From the NCBI GenBank assembly GCA_949987565.1, contig OX465117.1, forward strand, positions 3,638,214-3,702,213: a DNA stretch of 64,000 bases. Direction: 5' to 3'. The notes under the pieces are model-generated. The model was not told the origin of the DNA and made no database searches. It worked only from the letters and a program-made list of their open reading frames with translations. Shown here in pieces: positions 1 to 8,741 of this stretch. The stretch's first letter is position 1. Each line of letters opens with the position of its first letter. This stretch comes from Luidia sarsii. Lineage: Eukaryota; Echinodermata; Asteroidea; Paxillosida; Luidiidae. The position numbers and the translations under genes were made by a program.

Positions 1-847
1 ACTTTTGGAAGCCAAGATCTCAGGTGTCTACCCCAAGTATGGACCCAAAGAATGGACACATTTTATCAACTATTGTATTTTTGTTTAAGGCAGTGTTAAT
101 TACTGCATGTGCCAACAATTTGAAACAAGGACATGGAATCGGCATACTTGGTTGGCATTTATTGTCCGCAAAACCCCACAAAATGCTTGTACAGTGAGTA
201 AAAATGGTCATATGTTGATGCATACCCGGTATATATTATAGGAGACTTCTTTTCCGTGGCTGATTGACATTTATAGATGTCATTGACCTACCTAGAATGA
301 ATTAAGCTGGATATTATTGGCTGGTATTTCACATTTGATATACAATCCACCATGCCAGCTTATCTTTATAATAGATATGGCAGATGCAGAAACAAAATAA
401 AAATAAGCACCACACATGATCTTGGCGAGAAGGTACCCTTCACTTCAGGAAAAAAACAATTTGGACCATTGAAAAACAGTAAATGCTGCACATGGCACAA
501 ACACATTTTTTGATACCTGTTGCAAAAGATAAGTAACTCAATACTATAATCAGTCATCGAGACAAAAGGATTTTGTAAACTATTGAAACAAGAATACCTA
601 TAAAGTATTTGCATTAAAGTAATACATTACATTTAAGTAATACATGAATCAAATTGAAGATTCAAAAAGGTAGAATTTGAATGGCTGATGTATAAGATAA
701 TAACGCAACTTGGTACTTAATATTTTTGAAGTGAGCTTTTGTCAAAAGCTCAATCATTTACTTATGCTTTGATCATCCTCAATGGATATTGCAGGGAATG
801 CCAATTTTGTGTAAATTCTTAAAGATTTTACTGCAAGTTTCAGCATC
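1..847 (+). other. Dynein intron, upstream part
   Basis: AT-rich sequence with no dynein exon, no recognisable protein and no clear repeat. It is inferred to be the same intron that ends at 8499, interrupted by the Polinton. Confidence 0.6.
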
Positions 848-1170
848 AGTAATATACACAGTGGGGGTTCAAGGAAATTTTTCTTTATGGCCTTTATTCG
901 TTTTTTTCCCTGTTTCTTGACTCCCAGATGGCTCGTAAAAACCCAACCCCTACATGTACGTTGTATGTATTTCGTGCTCGTTGTAGAATTGGGATAAAAA
1001 TTACATTACAAGTAAAATTGGATGAATTCTGCATCTCGCGCTAGACCCTCGCACATATGCAAAGAATGGGGGGAAAAATGGGTAAGTTACTTGAGCGGGG
1101 TTACCTTTCCGCAGGCCCGAACCACCCCCCCCCCCCCCCCCCCGGCGGGCCCAGACCATATGGAACCCAG
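848..1170 (+). repeat. Polinton left terminal inverted repeat
   Basis: Matches the reverse complement of 8111-8477 from the outer end (tatacacagtggg) to ggcgggcccagaccatatgg near 1145. It includes a poly-C run at 1124-1143. The right copy carries about 45 extra bases. Confidence 0.88.
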
Positions 1171-1444
1171 CGCAGGCTCGTTATAGGAACGCTTTTTTGC
1201 CTCGGCGGTGGTTATATAACCCTGCAGATCGCGAAACTCTTGGAGTTGTTCGTCGGACAGCTCTTTCTTCAGGAATACCATGTTTCCGGATATACATTGT
1301 GTATGACATTGCGCACAGGTCTAAATGGAGTACAACACGTACGCGCACAATTATAATTGGTGTGATTTCCTTACAAGACAATTATGTTGGTTAGGTATAC
1401 CTGAGGTGACTCAACTAAAACGATGAACGGATACATGCTCGTGG

Positions 1445-1800
1445 TTGGTTATAGGCACAAAGGAGGCCTGTGGACAGTCCTGTCTCAAAGAGTATTGCTG
1501 GATTCACTTGAAGAGGCTCCGTAAAGGTGGCGGCACACACCCCTGTAAATTGTGTGGGGTAGATGTAAAAAAAAACCATTGGGTTATGCAGGGGCTGCAG
1601 GTATCAGCAGGAGGCAACAAAGCTGTGCATGCAGAAGCTTAGGGCCGCCCAGGCTGAGTTTTGCCGCCTCGTCGCCATCGAAATTTCCAATTAGAGAAAG
1701 GTGTATACTACGTATCCTCACCCATACTGAGTTGAGTTTGGTGAAACTATCTATATGTTATTTGTCGAGATGACGACGCTCAAGGAACTACATGTTTTGG
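1445..1800 (+). pseudogene. Polinton cysteine-rich ORF remnant
   Basis: An open stretch encodes CGQSCLKEYCWIHLKRLRKG followed by PCKLCG, giving CxxxC, CxxH and CxxC pairs as in a small zinc-binding module. From memory similar cysteine-rich segments occur near the polymerase of these elements, so this may be a polymerase N-terminal or separate zinc-finger protein. It stops at a TAG near 1640; frame-shifted sequence after it continues with AAQAEFCRLVAIEIS and MTTLKELHVLA. Function unknown. Confidence 0.45.
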
Positions 1801-1801
1801 C

Positions 1802-2218
1802 GTGAGACTACATGTATGGGCTTCCCAACCTGTCGAAGCTCAAGAAATACAACCTCCAGAAGGCAATCGCCGAGGTCTGGGCCGCGGATCGGAGTGCCAG
1901 AAGAGACTCCAGCGAGCCATGAAAACGGGTAGATTCTCCGTCATCACAGGCAACGTTCTGAATCCCCAGAAGATGGACTGCCGCCGCCAGGAGCTGGCGA
2001 GGCTGAACCGTGAGGTCGACCTGGCCCTCAGAGCCAGAAAGAAGGTCCCAGTGGCCAAGCACCCCAGCTTTTGCCAGAAGCTGGCCGAGCGCGAGGAGAA
2101 ACCCCACCTCCACGAACTCACAAGATCACGGAAAGAGCCCCTGGCTAGACCCATCACACAGGGAGGCCCCGGGATTCTTCATGAGAGAGCCCTGAGATCC
2201 GTCAAGGAATACATGTAG
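1802..2218 (+). pseudogene. Polinton hypothetical ORF, frame-disrupted
   Basis: GC-rich coding-like sequence. One frame opens from 1802 to 2218, but the family-like segment GLPNLSKLKKYNLQKAIAEV lies in another frame at 1817-1876, so the long frame is probably not the original one. The segment resembles the short helical SAP-like repeats before the polymerase in related elements. Function not known. Confidence 0.4.
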
Positions 2219-3360
2219 CAGGATGAGACCCTAGACTTGTTTGTCGACGCGCCGGAGCGGTCACAAATCCACCAAACGCCGACAGTCATCGGGAACTTCC
2301 TTAGAGGCTGGGAAATGCATGCGTCTGAATCCCAGGGCGCGGACCCCAAGACCTTCCTCGAGGGGGTGCGCCCTCAGATCAGATAGAAGCTTGAGGAGGA
2401 GATCCGAGCCCTAGGAGGCATAAAATTCCAGCTGGTCCTCAAGATCCTGTTTCGGAAGAACAGACCAGACAGCAGCTCGGAGTACACAGATCCCGTGCTG
2501 CGCCACAAGCAGGAAGCTCTTTGCGTGCGAGTGAGATTAAGGGAGCCCTCGATCAAGCATTCCCACACATGCTAGAAATCTTTGAAAAGTGGACGCAGAG
2601 AGCGCCTGGGTTGAAGATCAAGTACAGACCCTCTAGCTAGACATTGCGCGCTATCAGCCCCTGCAGATAAGCCGAATCAAGCGTCAGAGAGACTTCCTCA
2701 CGTTTAACGTCTTTGGCTGGGAGATGGAGCGCGTCACCGTACACCGCATCAGCCCGTAGCCGCGAGAGAGGCACAGGACCACTGCCACATCACGGGCAGA
2801 TATAGAGGTGCTGCGCACAATACCTGCAATCTCAAACTGCGGCTGAATCCAAAAACCACCCCAATCCCCGTGGTGTTCCACAACATGGGAGGCTACAATT
2901 TCAACCTGCTGATGCAGGTTGCGTGGGACTGTGGATCTTCCAGTGGACAGCCCTTCGGGGGAGATCTTAGAAGTGGACCTCAAATATCCGGAAGAGCTCC
3001 ACGAGGCCAACAATGCTTACCCGCTCGAGCCAGCACGCATGGTGGTCCAGAAGGAGTGGATGTCTGAGTATCAGCACGACCTACCGGTACTTGGCATTGG
3101 AGTGGCACCTACCGAGGTCAAAAAGCTGGTCCCAAACCTCCACAACAAGAATCGCTATACATGTACCTGTCTCTGGGCATGCGCTTGAAAAAGATTCATC
3201 GTGCCCTACGGTTCGATCAGAGTCGCTGGATGGAGCCCTACATCTGAATGAACACCGAGTTCAAAAGGGCCACCAGCATCTATGAGAAGGACCTGTACAA
3301 GCTGATGAACAACTCAGTCTTGGATAAAACGATAGAGAACCTGCGCAAGCGGGTATGTTT
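2190..3360 (+). pseudogene. Protein-primed DNA polymerase B (Polinton), 5' portion, broken
   Basis: Family B polymerase that would copy the element from a protein primer. Fragments in several frames match the family: ALGGIKFQLVLKILFRKNRP and YTDPVLRHKQEA near 2400-2520, FHNMGGYNFNLL near 2876 (exonuclease motif HNxxGYD region), LEVDLKYPEELHEANNAYPL near 2957, MRLKKIHRALRFDQSRWMEP near 3180 and YEKDLYKLMNNSV near 3280. In-frame stops and frameshifts interrupt it. Similarity ends after ENLRKRV at about 3355; the catalytic palm C-terminal half is missing. Confidence 0.82.
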
Positions 3361-3374
3361 CGCTAGCCGATCTG

Positions 3375-3752
3375 GCAGCTATCCAGATGCATAAGAGCCG
3401 CCTGACGCTCAACCGCCATTTGGTGCAGCAATATCAAATTTTGGCCTTGGAATACATCGCGTTGCAGGTGAATAGATCTGCCAGATGGACTGTTTTTGTT
3501 TTCAACCATTCCTTCGCCACGCCCTCCGAGACCCTCGATGCGGTCAAGAGTTTTGTGATCGCAGCTAGATTCCTTTCCAGTAGCCCCTAGGGCTGTAGTA
3601 GACCTTAGCTAAATGAGCAGCCATTCTTATTATAGAAAGCCCCAAATCTATGAATACAAATCCTTGAAGCGGTAAAAAAACCTCTTTGCCGTCTGTAGTT
3701 GGCAGCGGCTCTTGGTGAAGCTCGTTAATGGCAGCATACCTTGAAATAGCTC
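3375..3752 (-). pseudogene. Polinton integrase remnant
   Basis: Minus-strand fragments YYSPRGYWKG (near 3600) and RYIPRPKFDIAAPN (near 3435) match the N-terminal part of the retroviral-type integrase of Polintons, which inserts the element with short target duplications. A stop after GYWKGI and a frameshift separate the two. The catalytic DDE core is absent: similarity stops at about 3375, next to the truncated polymerase. Confidence 0.6.
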
Positions 3753-3755
3753 TTA

Positions 3756-4215
3756 CACTATGAACATCTAAACCGTGAAAAAAGGGGTGAAAATGTCATT
3801 TCGCCGTGAAACTAAAAAGTCACTGTGATTTCACGGTGCATTTTACAGTGAATTCCCCGTGAAAATAATCGCCTCTCTGACCTGATAAGGACATCTTCAG
3901 GTCATTATAAAGACTGTGAAAAAAGCGTGAATATCTGGGGTGGCAAGGTCCAGCCTTGTAGGATGGCTAATTCAATTACCACTAGGGACCACCAGCCCCC
4001 ATAGAGGTACTGTATGGTGTCCTTGTAACTGTCACTTCCAGATACTTCTAAATTGCATGTAGCCATTTACCACCAGGAATGTGGCCTTGGAGACCACTGG
4101 TGAAAACACCGTGAAAATGACTTGGCTAACTGTGTGCCATGAAATAGGGGTAAATTTTCTTTTCAAGGCTAAATGACATTTTCAGCCCATTTTCACGGTT
4201 TAGATGTTCATAGTG
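3756..4215. mobile_element. MITE nested in the Polinton
   Basis: 460 bp with terminal inverted repeats cactatgaacatctaaacc / ggtttagatgttcatagtg and a perfect 3-bp flanking duplication TTA (3753-3755 and 4216-4218). A second copy lies at 35954-36342 in opposite orientation. TTA duplications fit PIF/Harbinger-type non-autonomous elements, but the second copy has TAT, so the superfamily is open. It interrupts a minus-strand ORF that otherwise runs on from 4219. Confidence 0.85.
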
Positions 4216-4218
4216 TTA

Positions 4219-4493
4219 GTGGGGTCTGATTGTAGGGGGGTTAGTCCTTCGTTTAGGAGGTAGAACGGAGGCCGGATTCTCTCTATCTCCTTCATGACAC
4301 TGCCTGGTGTGAAGCACAGGTAGACTTTATCTTCCCCCATGGCCATAGTTACGATGTTGCTTGATCCGAATTGGGTTTTGACAGGGCACTTCTGAGTCAC
4401 CTTGGAGACTTCCAGGGGTAGGTCCCTCCATTTAACCAATGAATCCGAAGGAGTGAAATCATTAGCTGATGGGAAAGTTGACATTTTTGACAC
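4219..4493 (-). pseudogene. Polinton ORF truncated by the MITE
   Basis: Opens at 4493 with MSKMSTFPSANDFTPSDSLV and reads to about SDPTN, where the MITE end adds TMNI and a stop. It could be the start of the integrase ORF or a separate small protein; the sequence beyond the MITE is open in a compatible reading direction. No domain recognised. Confidence 0.45.
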
Positions 4494-4543
4494 TGGCTAT
4501 GTCATTACGCGCATCTTTGTTTAAATAATGTTTTTTTGCTTTT

Positions 4544-4975
4544 TTATAAACTAAATTTGTATGCCACCAACCCCATCACGACCATGCCTCCGATGATGAA
4601 GGCCGTTTCACGGTCTTGTTGCTCGCTGCTCGGCGTGTAAAAGTCACTGAGCTGTGGCTCACGGTCTAAGGGGTCTTTGCCAAAGACCATGTCATACCGT
4701 TCCATCGCAGCGTCGACCCCTCTGATTCGCTTGGTTGCGTCTTGCTCGCGGCGGTAATTGTTGCTAATCCAGTCAAGGCCCAAGGCACGTTTTTGATTCC
4801 AATCATTTTTAGCGGTCTCGAGCTGCTCTATGGCTTTGTCATGCCTTTGACATTCTTCATCAACGTCTGAGTTCTTCCCTAGCTGGGAGAATAGAAATTT
4901 GCCGTCGGTGAAGGCGAGGGCGTTCACAATGGCGCTACCAACCATTGCCAAGATCGTAGCCATGGTGATTATCAC
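4544..4975 (-). CDS. Polinton small membrane-type protein
   Basis: 143 residues with an intact frame, the best-preserved ORF in the element. A hydrophobic N-terminal segment (TILAMVGSAIVNALAFT) and a C-terminal one (AFIIGGMVVMGLVAYKF) flank a charged, probably helical middle, suggesting two membrane passes or a membrane-active virion component. No family recognised. It lies in the minus-strand cluster with the other small ORFs. Confidence 0.6.
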   Translation of the reverse strand: MIITMATILAMVGSAIVNALAFTDGKFLFSQLGKNSDVDEECQRHDKAIEQLETAKNDWNQKRALGLDWISNNYRREQDATKRIRGVDAAMERYDMVFGKDPLDREPQLSDFYTPSSEQQDRETAFIIGGMVVMGLVAYKFSL

Positions 4976-4982
4976 CTACATG

Positions 4983-5205
4983 TGTATTACTTCAATATGT
5001 CCCCTGGGATGATGCCCTGTTTGATCAGCATATCCTTGGTCTCCATCACGAGGCCTATGTCCGCAGCTATCATGCCCACTTCGTGGGGGGTGAAGTCTAG
5101 CACCCCTCCACAGGCCATTTTACCCAGTAGTTCGTATCCTATGGCGAGGCCGGGCACGACTGCGCTGTGGTACAGTTCATTTTTCCGTTGGTAGTTGGAG
5201 TTGCC
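4983..5205 (-). pseudogene. Polinton small hypothetical ORF with frameshift
   Basis: Starts MATPTTNGKMNCTTAQ; the frame then ends, while the shifted frame continues PGLAIGYELLGKMACGGVLD and MLIKQGIIPGDILK before a stop near 4983. One frameshift near 5160 explains it. Hydrophobic glycine-rich centre; function unknown. Confidence 0.45.
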
Positions 5206-5206
5206 A

Positions 5207-5594
5207 TTTTTATTCCATACAGAAAGGATCTTTACTCTCTACTTCATGTGTCGGCTTCGCAGCTGGCCGGTGCGAAGAAAATGGCAACGATTTGCGATGA
5301 GTAATAAGCAACGCCGCATCGACAAGACCGGCCTGCCCTACGATCCACGGGTGCATAGATGCAGGTTGTCTTACAACACGCGCCTCCACTTTTCTGCGGG
5401 TCGCGTGGCTCAGGCGGGTTCTCCTCCGCCCGCATGGAATCCTTCCCTCTCTGCAAGTCACGCTTCGCCTTACGCGCAGCAGCGCCCTTGACCCCAGCGG
5501 CCCCCCTTTTCGGATTTTTTGTCTTTATCACCCGCTTCTCCTCCTCCTCCGGAGGGGCAGTCACTCTCAGCTGTTCTTGTTGTTCTGACATCAT
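5207..5594 (-). pseudogene. Polinton basic protein ORF
   Basis: Starts MMSEQQEQLRVTAPPEEEEK and continues with a strongly basic KTKNPKRGAAGVKGAAARKA. Lysine/alanine-rich tracts of this kind suggest nucleic-acid binding, perhaps a core protein, which is inference only. The second half is read in more than one frame (MHPWIVGQAGLVDAALL), so it is probably frameshifted. Confidence 0.45.
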
Positions 5595-5699
5595 CTATTG
5601 CATCAGTACGCGTTTCTGCAACACGACAATACCGGACCGTAGTGAGAGGGGCGGTGAGAGGTGCTACATGTACATGTAGATACATTCCGTACCGGTGGT

Positions 5700-6110
5700 A
5701 CAGCTCACTGGAGGCAGTGCTAAGAGCATGTCCAACAAAAAGGTCAGCCTCGATCGGTTAACAGCTGAGGCTGGTTTTCGATCGGAATCGGAAGAATCTG
5801 GCTGGCCCCCCGGGTGTACAGCTGTAGGGCCGCCTGCCCCAACGTTTTTGTCATGATGGCACCTATAGCCTCATTTCATAGCGGGCGTAGAGCTTTTCAA
5901 CCTCGGCCTCCGTCATAGATTCGATCTTATCAACGGTCAATTCCTTCCCTAGGTACTGTCTGTCCTTACCCCCTGCTGCGAGTGCAATGAGCCTCTCCTG
6001 GTGGTCTTGCTCGCGTGGCGCTGCCTCTTCCCGTGGTGCAGGGGGTGACGCTGCGTCAGGCGGGCAAACCATGTATGCGGGCAAACCATTCGATTGCACT
6101 TAAGACGATG
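5700..6110 (-). pseudogene. Polinton hypothetical ORF (EVEKLYARYEMRL)
   Basis: Encodes GKELTVDKIESMTEAEVEKL and YARYEMRL before a stop; a shifted frame continues AIMTKTLGQAALQLYTRGAS. From memory this pairing recurs in animal Polintons as one conserved small protein of unknown role. One indel near 5865 accounts for the break. Confidence 0.5.
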
Positions 6111-6123
6111 ATTTGTAAAAATA

Positions 6124-6299
6124 ATAGCAATGCTCAGTAATGCTATTAGCAATGCTCAGTAATGCTATTAGCAATGCTCAGTAATGCTATTAGCAATGCT
6201 TAGCAATGCTCTTTAAGAGCAATGCTCAGTAATGCTCTTAGCAATGCTCAGTAATGCTCTTAGCAATGACTTAGTAATGCTCTTAGCAATGACTTAGTA
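6124..6299. repeat. 22-bp tandem array inside the Polinton
   Basis: About eight degenerate copies of taatgctattagcaatgctc. The array sits between the packaging ATPase and the next ORF, both on the minus strand, so it lies where a promoter or spacer would be. Confidence 0.85.
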
Positions 6300-6320
6300 C
6301 GTAGCTGGTTGGTTAGTCAT

Positions 6321-6864
6321 CTACAGAAGTTTTACGTGCTTCGTTTTAGCGAGCTGTGGGCAAATTATGGCCCACTTCTCTGGAGGGACGATGTCATTTT
6401 CGCGAAGGCATTTGTCGAAGCTCTCACGATCCTTGCAGTGGAAGAGACCGACCCACTGAGTTTGTTCGCAAAGGTCTCGGAGAACGAAGTTGTATCGCTG
6501 TGAGAGGACCCAGACTGACTGCTCGGCATGGCGGCCGGAGAAAGCCAGTTCGGAGAGCATGTCCCTCCTCTTCGTTAACGCCTTCCTCGCGCTGCAGTCG
6601 TCGATTATACAAGGTGGGCATCCCCTCAAATAACTTGTAAAAAGGGCGCAGCCAATCGTGTAGCCGCTCGCTCCAAATCCAAGGGCACTGCTGATAGGGG
6701 CGATTGTGCTTGATCGTAGGGCACAAGATCACAATGTATTGAAAGACAGATTGATAAGGCCCCTTCTCCAGCAGATCGAGAACTAATACTGATTTTCCAC
6801 ACCCCGTCTGACTGGCGGTGATCGCCGAATGGGGGCTCGTTGAAATTACTTGGTCTTGGTACAA
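6321..6864 (-). pseudogene. Polinton packaging ATPase (A32/FtsK-like), frameshifted
   Basis: Genome-packaging ATPases of this class translocate DNA into virions. Walker A is visible as SQTGCGKSVLVLDLLEKG near 6780-6840 and Walker B as CIIDDCSARKAL near 6600. Between them a +1 frameshift around 6605-6620 splits the ORF. The second half contains ELAFSGRHAEQSVWVLSQRY, typical of the family, and ends LAKTKHVKLL at 6321. Confidence 0.72.
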
Positions 6865-6869
6865 AATGA

Positions 6870-7480
6870 AAGATTAGATCATGAACGAAAAAGTTCTCAC
6901 TGAAACCATTATTATTCAAACAAAACAAATCATGAAAAATGGCTTTGAAAATAGCAACTTGTTCAGATTTTTTTTTATTAAGAATCTGTTCTGAAGACTT
7001 AGCATAATGGGGCTGAAAATTGCTTGATGTAAGGGGATTCAATTTGAATTTGAAACCAGAGGAAAGCCCTTCTACTGAATAAGATACATACACACATTAT
7101 TCTTGTAAAAACGAGTCTTCATTGAGAAGAATGACGTTGAATAAGAGTTCAATGAAAAGCTGCCTTGGGCTAAAAAAAAACTCGGTAATGGACTGTATGT
7201 ACTGAATAAACAGTATTTTGGTACTCAAATGGTTAAACCACATCTCAATCAGCTACATGTACGAGCCTGATGAATATGAATTTAGTTTACGGATTAATGG
7301 TGTGGTAAGGGATGTTCATAATATTAACATATGAGACCTCTATGGAAGTCGAGATAAATTCTGAGCTGGGAATATTGAACTTCTACTAAAGAGCGCTTAG
7401 CTCGAGATTTTCACTGACGATGAGGTATTGATCTAGGTCCAGTTAAACATTGATATTACTATCAATAATATTGTTTACTC
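6870..7480. other. Unassigned Polinton interior
   Basis: AT-rich stretch unlike the GC-rich coding parts around it. No recognisable protein on either strand; it may be a later insertion. Confidence 0.4.
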
Positions 7481-7488
7481 TGTTAACA

Positions 7489-7990
7489 TGAAGCAGCAAG
7501 CATCCGCCCCCTCCATATATCCACGGCTCGATCCGCCCTCGAGGTGGAGCTGGCAGAGGGCTCCAGCTTCTGTCTTTCCGAAATCCGGAACCTTGAACGC
7601 GGTCTAGAGCGCGAGAGAGATGAAAGAGCTAAGCTGTACAAAAAGTACCGCCGAGCCATCAACATCATCGATGCTGTTGATCTCTGCTCTCTACAATCAT
7701 AGCAGCGCACGTCGTCGTTGTGTTGGAAGCGGCTGCCCTTGACTGTGGTCTTGCCGGTATTGTGGGGAACTACGTCTCGGCGGCCACTGGTGAAAGCTAA
7801 GAAACACGACAAGATTCACGTTCTTTCCCTTTCCAAGCTCAACAGCATAAGCGATGTGATCTCGAACACGCTTCGGGATGGGTGAGCTTCGAGGTGAATC
7901 CCGCAAGGTCTACGCCGCTCGGGGGGATGAGGCTGCAATAAAACGAGCTCATGGTCCAGGCTCGGGCCTCCATAATGAAAGAACTTGCGG
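7489..7990 (+). pseudogene. Polinton hypothetical ORF with conserved helical segments
   Basis: Plus-strand sequence encodes ALEVELAEGSSFCLSEIRNL and AKLYKKYRRAINIIDAVD, then a hydrophobic stretch (LDCGLAGIVGNYVSAATG) and KHDKIHVLSLSKLNSISDVI in shifted frames. From memory this order (coiled region, glycine-rich hydrophobic region, KHDKI..SKLNSISD) recurs in ORFs of invertebrate selfish elements, role unknown. Stops and at least two frameshifts make it dead. Confidence 0.45.
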
Positions 7991-8110
7991 CATTGAAATA
8001 AATTGCAGTTGTTTCGCTCTGTTTCATCGCAAATCGCGTCCACCCCTGTATAATACCGGGGGATGAAGCATTGCCCCCACTCATGCAGGAACAACCCATC
8101 TGAGCATTGG

Positions 8111-8477
8111 CTGGGTTCCATATGGTCTGGGCCCGCCAGGGGGATGGGGCGGGCCTGCGGAAAGGTAACCCCGCTCAAGTACATGTAACTTACCCTGTCT
8201 TACCCATTTTTTCCCCCATTCTTTGCGTATGTGTGAGGGTCAAGAGCGAGATGCAGAATTCATCTAATTTTACTCCAATTCTTTGTGTACGTGAGATCGT
8301 GTTTGGTGTCTACGCTGGGCTAATGTAATTATACCCCAATTCTACAACAATCACAAAATACATACAACGTATGTAGGGGTTGGTTTGTGCGAGCCCTCTG
8401 GGAGTCGAGAAACGGGGGAAAAAAACAAATAGAGACATAAAGAAAACTGTCCTGGAACTCCCACTGTGTATACTACT
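8111..8477 (-). repeat. Polinton right terminal inverted repeat
   Basis: Inverted copy of 848-1170. The outer boundary is at 8477; gcatc follows and the dynein acceptor ends at 8499. Confidence 0.88.
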
Positions 8478-8499
8478 GCATCTATTGTTGTGATTGTAG

Positions 8500-8741
8500 G
8501 TGAACATATCTGGATCGTGTTGGATGGACCTGTTGATGCGATCTGGATTGAGAATCTGAACAGTGTTTTAGATGATAACAGGACATTGACATTAGCTAAT
8601 GGAGATCGCATCCCAATGTCACCTAACTGTAAGATTGTTTTTGAAGTTCACAACATTGACAATGCATCACCAGCAACTGTGTCTAGAAATGGTATGGTAT
8701 ATATGAGCAGCTCTGCACTGGACTGGAGACCAATCTTGGAG
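8500..8741 (+). CDS. DNAH8: Dynein exon 1 of window: AAA2 Walker B
   Basis: Begins after the acceptor tgattgtag in phase 1 (two bases complete a split Gly codon) and ends ILE before gttagt. It encodes [17 protein letters not shown], the AAA2 Walker B segment, then [11 protein letters not shown] and [18 protein letters not shown], all classical dynein motifs. The upstream intron carries the Polinton, so the preceding exon is outside the window. The following intron (8742-9115) is AT-rich and shows nothing I recognise. Confidence 0.95.

Larger units (their letters stand above)
848..8477. mobile_element. Polinton (Maverick) DNA transposon, decayed
   Basis: Self-synthesising, virus-like DNA transposons carry a protein-primed B-family polymerase, a retroviral-type integrase and a packaging ATPase between long inverted repeats. 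All are recognisable here. The ends read agtaatatacacagtggg and its near-exact reverse complement. The 5-bp word gcatc flanks both ends (843-847 and 8478-8482), close to the expected 6-bp target duplication. Genes are broken by stops, frameshifts, an internal deletion and a nested MITE. No major capsid, minor capsid or protease gene can be recognised. Confidence 0.88.

Noticed and set aside
1057..1356. Proline-run ORF near the left Polinton end
   Set aside because: The proline run comes from a poly-C tract inside the terminal inverted repeat.
5195..5761. Plus-strand ORFs over 5.2-5.8 kb
   Set aside because: They are shadows of minus-strand Polinton genes, which carry the recognisable basic and charged segments.
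8107..8328. ORF at the right Polinton end
   Set aside because: It lies inside the terminal inverted repeat and has no family match.
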